From the NCBI GenBank assembly GCA_965153355.1, contig OZ231126.1:57226001-57290000 (forward strand): 64,000 nt of DNA, written 5' to 3'. Origin of the DNA: Flaccisagitta enflata. Taxonomy: Eukaryota > Chaetognatha > Sagittoidea > Aphragmophora. The position numbers and the translations under genes were made by a program. This document shows, piece by piece, positions 59,597-64,000 of the stretch. The notes under the pieces were generated by a model. It did no database searches and was not told the DNA's origin. It saw nothing but the letters and a program-made list of their open reading frames with translations. Numbering within the stretch: position 1 is the first letter of the stretch; every line of letters starts with the position of its first letter.

Positions 59597-62556
59597 TCAC
59601 AACGAATGAGAGGATTTGGCGACAAAGGACTGATAAACAATGCTCCCGCTGGCGCCCGCGGCAGCAGGAGGAAGAGGAGGCGCAGCAGCAGCAGTAGCTG
59701 CGTCGGCTGAAGGAGGAGGAATAGTGGAAGGGTCGTCAGTCGCCGAAAAGGGAGGGAAAAACGAAGAGCAAAGAGAATAATTGAAAGGATGAGCATATCC
59801 TGGAATGGCGTGAATTGCCGGATGATGAGCCGGTAGCGATAACGCGTGATGAGAAGGCGCCGGAAGTGGAAGGGCGTGAGATAGACTTATGCCTCTTAAT
59901 TTGGCCAACGCGAATGGAGATTGGTGTTGAGGCGAAGGAGCTGAAGGCGGGTTGGAAGAAGACGGCTCGTCTTTGACGGCGGAAGGCTGCGGCGGAGGTG
60001 GTAGCGGCGGAGGCGTGGCGTATCGATCTGTGTTGATTATTGACGATGAATTTGAGGGGCGTACTTCATTATTTGTAGATTCTGAATAAGCCGAGAGGGT
60101 GGATGGAGAATAAGCGCTTTCCTTACGAAGGAAACGATATTTAGGATGCTGATGATAGTGTTGTTGTTGTTGTTGCTGTTGTGGTTGTTGTTGCTGTTGT
60201 GGTTGTTGCTGATTGAGATTAGATTGGCCAGGTTGATTATCTCCTTGTCGACACTGCTGAGTTTCTGACTCGGAGTGATCCTCCATTTGGGTCAAGGGGA
60301 TGGGTTGTTGAAAGCTGTGATGTTCCACTTCCATACGAGGCTGCGATTGCTCTGATGACACATCGACCATTTGGCTCTCGCGAGGTTCGATGGTATACAC
60401 TTCTGGTCGACGCCACTGCGTTTCATACTCAAGATGTAGATGAGGTTCTTCAGGTAGATTTATTCGCGCTTCATCTCTATGAGACTGAGTGGTAGTATCA
60501 ACATCCGAAGGTTGCGGAAGCTGCCCCGCATTAACAACCCTGCCGCCTCCGCCAACCGCCAACTCGTTCTTGCCTCCTCCCACATCGTCGAGTTTTTCTT
60601 TGCCATCATCCTTTTTGTCCTTCGAGGACTCGTGTAAGAGCATATGACGGCGCCAAACAACTTTATGCGCAAAATCTTTAAAACAAACGTCACATTGAAA
60701 CGGTCTTTCGCCGGTGTGACTGCGGATGTGATTCTTGAGGTCGTATATCTTTGGATATGTCTTGTCGCAATACGGACAAAGATAAGGTCGTTCTCCCAAA
60801 TGTACGGTTTTCACGTGCTTTGTCAGCAGAGCTTTGGTAACGTAGCTTTTACCGCAACCGTCGACGTGGCACACAAATCGACGGTCGTTAGCGTGCATTT
60901 TAAGATGAAGCGTTAATTGAGCCTGAGATTTGAATCCCTTTGAACAAAGCTCGCAGAGAAAGGGCAACTCGCCGGAATGCGTGTACATATGCTCTTTCAA
61001 ATGCTGATTCTGTTGATACGCTTTCGGGCAGATGTGACATTTAAAAGGTTTCTCCCCCGTGTGCACGCGCAAGTGGATAACTAGAAGACTCTTGGAAACA
61101 AACGTCTTTTCACATCCAGTCGATGACTTGTACGGACATTTGATCGTCTTTTTCGGCCCGTGGCTCTCCAAATGAGTCTGCAAATCCACCTCCAACATGA
61201 ATTTCTTATCGCACGAGTGACACGCGAAGAGACTGGTCGCCTTGTGTTGGTTTTTCAAGTGACGTACGAGCTGTTTTTTCAACGAGAAAGATCGCTTGCA
61301 TTCCGGGCGCGGGCAATAAAACTCGCGGACGCCAGAGTGGACTTTCATGTGATGGTCGTAGCTCTTCTTCCACACAAACGTCTTTTGACAAACGTCGCAA
61401 GAGTAACGTTTCGTTTCAGATGTCGGTACTTTTTTATTGTCCTTCCTCGATAAGAGTTCTACCCCAGAAAGAGGCGATCGTAACGACGATTTAAGTTTAT
61501 CCAAAACGGCGCCAGCCGAGATGGCGCCGCACGCGGCGCCAGCGATGGAAACGGCGTCGTGAAGAGCGTCACGCTTCCCCGTCTCCTGAGCCTGAGAACG
61601 CCCCTCTAGCGCCGTTGATTGAAATGAATGAAATGTCGCCGCCGATTCGGCATTTTGCTGTAATGTTTGTGGTTGTACAGACCCAAAAGCAAACTGTCTA
61701 TTTTCAATATGTGGCCGATTTTCCGACCCTGCAACGTCGTCGTCGGCTCCCAACGGCGACGGAAGTCCCGGCGACGACCGCCGGGAATCCGTCGGCGATT
61801 GCGGCGCATCGTCGTGCGTTGATTCGTCGATGACTAATCCGCGATTCGACTCGTCGATGCTGATTACGTCATCCTCCAAATTTTGAGCGTCGCCTGTATC
61901 ATCCACGCCCGTCGTCGCGTCGTGAGCGGGCGGCGGCGGTGGCGGAGGCAAAGATGGAGGGAGGTAATCCAGATTGGGAGCGTCGGGAAACATGGGCGTC
62001 GGCGGACAAGGATAATTAGATAGTTGAGTATTAGGTTGATTCGTGTAAGGTTCTGGCGTTTTGAGATTCAAATCCATTATGGAAGTGGAGGTGGAGGTCG
62101 CGACTGCTGGCGCGGTGGTCGTGGCGGGAGTTGGCATCGGAGGAGATGCCGGGGATGAATTGTGGAGTAACAACGCCAGTACGTCGCCGAAAGTCACGAT
62201 CCGGCGCGTCTCGACCGTAGATTGCGTCTTGCCGGAGACAACGCCTCCGTTTGGAAAAACGCGACTCCTCGTGAAAATCACGCAAGTCAAACCACGATTG
62301 TCGACGACATCGACGGCGTAAGGCGATGACGACGACGACGGCATGGACGCAGTTTGCGACAGAGAATGAGTATGGTGATAGTATGAGCGGTAATCCGTCG
62401 CGGTCACGTGGTGTAATGATCTGGTGATAACGATGGTTTTCAGCCAAAGTGTTTCCCAGCTTCGTTTGTCGATGGAAGCGTATGTAAAGCACACGCCCTC
62501 GGATGTTTCGCCAACGCCGTCCAAACTCAAACGATCCAGAGTTTGCAAAGACCATC
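59597..62556 (-). CDS. C2H2 zinc-finger protein 2, nine fingers, terminal exon (5' end unresolved)
   Basis: Putative nuclear DNA-binding protein; no orthologue recognised. A 985-codon terminal exon follows an acceptor ACACCTCCAG at 62560-62557, phase 1. Nine C2H2 fingers lie between about 61409 and 60620. Spacing is classical in most, and C-X4/5-C or longer in fingers 2, 4 and 7 (YCPRPEC, CPYKSSTGC, CHVDGC), as in TFIIIA-type fingers. The linkers HTGEKPFKC and HTGERPFQC are canonical. Upstream is Pro/Ser/Thr-rich with an acidic patch; downstream is Gln-rich (a QQQQ run near 60180) and Pro/Ala-rich to the stop. The reading frame stays open upstream through a Lys/Arg/Glu-encoding microsatellite to an ATG at 63022. 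I favour an intron there, with upstream exon(s) not identified. The stop is about 190 bp before the ATG of zinc-finger gene 1. Confidence 0.85.
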
Positions 62557-62587
62557 CTGGAGGTGTAAATTGACACAGTATGGGGTG

Positions 62588-62595
62588 AATTTTTC

Positions 62596-62638
<43 letters not shown>

Positions 62639-63020
62639 CTTCTTTTTCCCCTTCTTTCTTTTTTCCCTTTCTTTCTTTCTTTCCTTCCTTCCTCTTCTTT
62701 TTCCCCTTCTTTTTTTCTTTCCTTCCCTTTCTTTCCTTCTTTCCTTCCTCTTCTTTTTCCCCTTCTTTTTTTCTTTCCTTCCCTTTCTTTCTTTCCTTCC
62801 TTCCTCTTCTTTTTCGCCTTCTTTCTTTCTTTCCTTCCTTCCTCCTATTTTTCCCCTTCTTTTTTTCTTTCCTTCCCTTTCTTTCTTTCCTTCCTCTTCT
62901 TTTTCCCCTTCTTTTTTTCTTTCCTTCCTTCCTCTTCTTTTTCCCCTTCTTTCTTTCTTTCCTTCCTTCCTCTTCTTTTTCCCCTTCTTTCTTTCTTTCC
63001 TTCCTTCCTGTTCTCCTTCC
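62588..63020. repeat. (CTTT)n/(CCTT)n array upstream of the zinc-finger gene 2 exon
   Basis: About 60-bp higher-order blocks of TTTCTTTCCTTCCTTCC plus CTCTTCTTTTTCCCC repeated about seven times. It is open in several frames on both strands, so frame continuity here is not evidence of coding. Confidence 0.9.
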
Positions 63021-63049
63021 ATGAGTAGTCTGAGGGCTATGAGGGTCTA

Positions 63050-63323
63050 TCCGCAGTTTTTCCCATGAAGATGATGATGGCAATGGCGCTGGCGCTGGTG
63101 ACGGCGACAATGAAGGCAATAACAATGAAGTTTTTGTTGTTTTTTTCTTTTTTTTTAGCTTTTTTTGTTTTTTTTCCTGTTTTCTTTGTTCTCTTTTTTT
63201 CATTTTCTTTTTTTCCGTCGTCGTTGCTGTCATCGTAGTCGTCGTCGTCGTCATCGTCGTCATTGTCATTGTCGTCATCACCGCCGCCACCGCCGCCGTC
63301 GTCGTCATCGTCGTTGTCATTGT

Positions 63324-63354
<31 letters not shown>

Positions 63355-63757
63355 ATCGTTGTAGTCGTTGTCTTCGCCGCCGCCTCCGCCGCCACCATCG
63401 TCGTCGCCGTTAAATTTGAGAACAATGTCGGCCATGATAACAACATTAAGGATAATGATGGTGATGGCGATGGCGACGGCGACGGCGAAGGCGACGAGAA
63501 GTGTAAACAATTCATCGCCTTCGCCTTCGCCATCGCCATCGCCATCGCCTCTCTTTTTCCTGCTCTCCATTGCCATTGCCAGCGCCAGCGCCATCGACAT
63601 CGCCGCCATGTCACCTCCTGCTCTTCTTCGCCAGCGCCACCGTCTGTATCTTTTTGTCTTGTTCCTCACCCTTTTTTTCTCTTCTCAATTCCCATAATAA
63701 CTGTTTTTCATTTTCTTTTTTTCCGTCGTCGTCATTGTTGTTGTCGTTTTCATTGTT

Positions 63758-63809
<52 letters not shown>

Positions 63810-63960
63810 TCATCGTCGTCGTCGTTGTCGTCTTCGCCGCCGCCGCCTATTCCAGCTCCATGTCAACAGGAGTACCAGCGCCATCGTCGTCGCCATCGCC
63901 AGCTACAGAGCCAACTCCTTTCCTCCTCAAGTCATTATCTCACTTTTTTTCATTCTATGA
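63050..63960. repeat. Trinucleotide-rich low-complexity sequence
   Basis: Arrays of GTC/GCC/ATC triplets and GCGATG hexamers on the plus strand. A minus-strand frame starting at 63435 (MADIVLKFNG followed by Asp/Gly runs) could be a 5' exon of zinc-finger gene 2, but composition alone could produce it. Confidence 0.6.
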
Positions 63961-64000
63961 TTAGCTAATATTCTTTTTTTTCTCCAGCGATAGCCTCTTC

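Noticed and set aside
63037-63669. 210-codon Asp/Gly-rich ORF proposed as an upstream exon of zinc-finger gene 2
   Set aside because: Frames on both strands are open through the same triplet arrays and no convincing donor in phase 1 was identified; kept only as a possibility.

Overview
The window reads as nuclear DNA of an animal, probably a marine or other non-model invertebrate (inference). It holds spliced genes with GT-AG introns, a metazoan-style ANKRD13 gene with four ubiquitin-interacting motifs, two poly-C2H2 zinc-finger genes and an intact APE-type LINE. No bacterial gene organisation, tRNA, rRNA or CRISPR was seen. The species cannot be named from the sequence alone.

Layout. 0-3.9 kb: repeat debris. 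3.9-8.3 kb: a complete-looking plus-strand non-LTR retrotransposon (1309-aa ORF, two 116-bp 5' monomers, GAAT tail). 8.3-16.2 kb: dispersed repeats and microsatellites. 16.2-17.6 kb: ADP/ATP carrier gene, plus strand, one coding exon preceded by a 5'UTR intron. 18.5-35.7 kb: dense repeats, including a nest of insertions at 19.3-24.4 kb. 35.75-63 kb: three genes in tandem on the minus strand. They are a nine-finger C2H2 gene (59.6-62.6 kb, 5' end unresolved), a 999-aa six-exon C2H2 gene (50.8-59.4 kb) and a 763-aa twelve-exon ANKRD13B/D-like gene (35.75-50.4 kb). The gaps from stop to next start are about 190 and 380 bp. 62.6-64 kb: low-complexity CTTT and trinucleotide tracts.

Repeat families (names are mine). 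P1: head palindrome AGTCGCGTGCACGCGACT (or close), then a degenerate (GTYB)n tract, a body, and tail CGTGTATCCGGCCTTGTT; about 20 full or partial copies. P2: related, with two tandem heads (GGTGCGCCATAGCACC type), a private minisatellite and the same tail. P3: GGCAGCGGCCCCAAAGGGG arms in inverted orientation around a private minisatellite. H1: about 330-bp hAT-like MITE with CAGGSSTGTATAT ends and 8-bp target duplications. C6: composite with a minisatellite, an A/T tract and 2-3 tandem ~170-bp units. There are also several long inverted repeats (0.4-3.2 kb). None of these encodes a recognisable transposase here.

The three minus-strand genes are a ubiquitin-binding trafficking adaptor and two putative DNA-binding proteins; their adjacency shows no functional link. 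Splice sites were assigned by eye, but reading phase is consistent across all 12 ANKRD13 exons and all 6 exons of the first zinc-finger gene, which is strong internal support.
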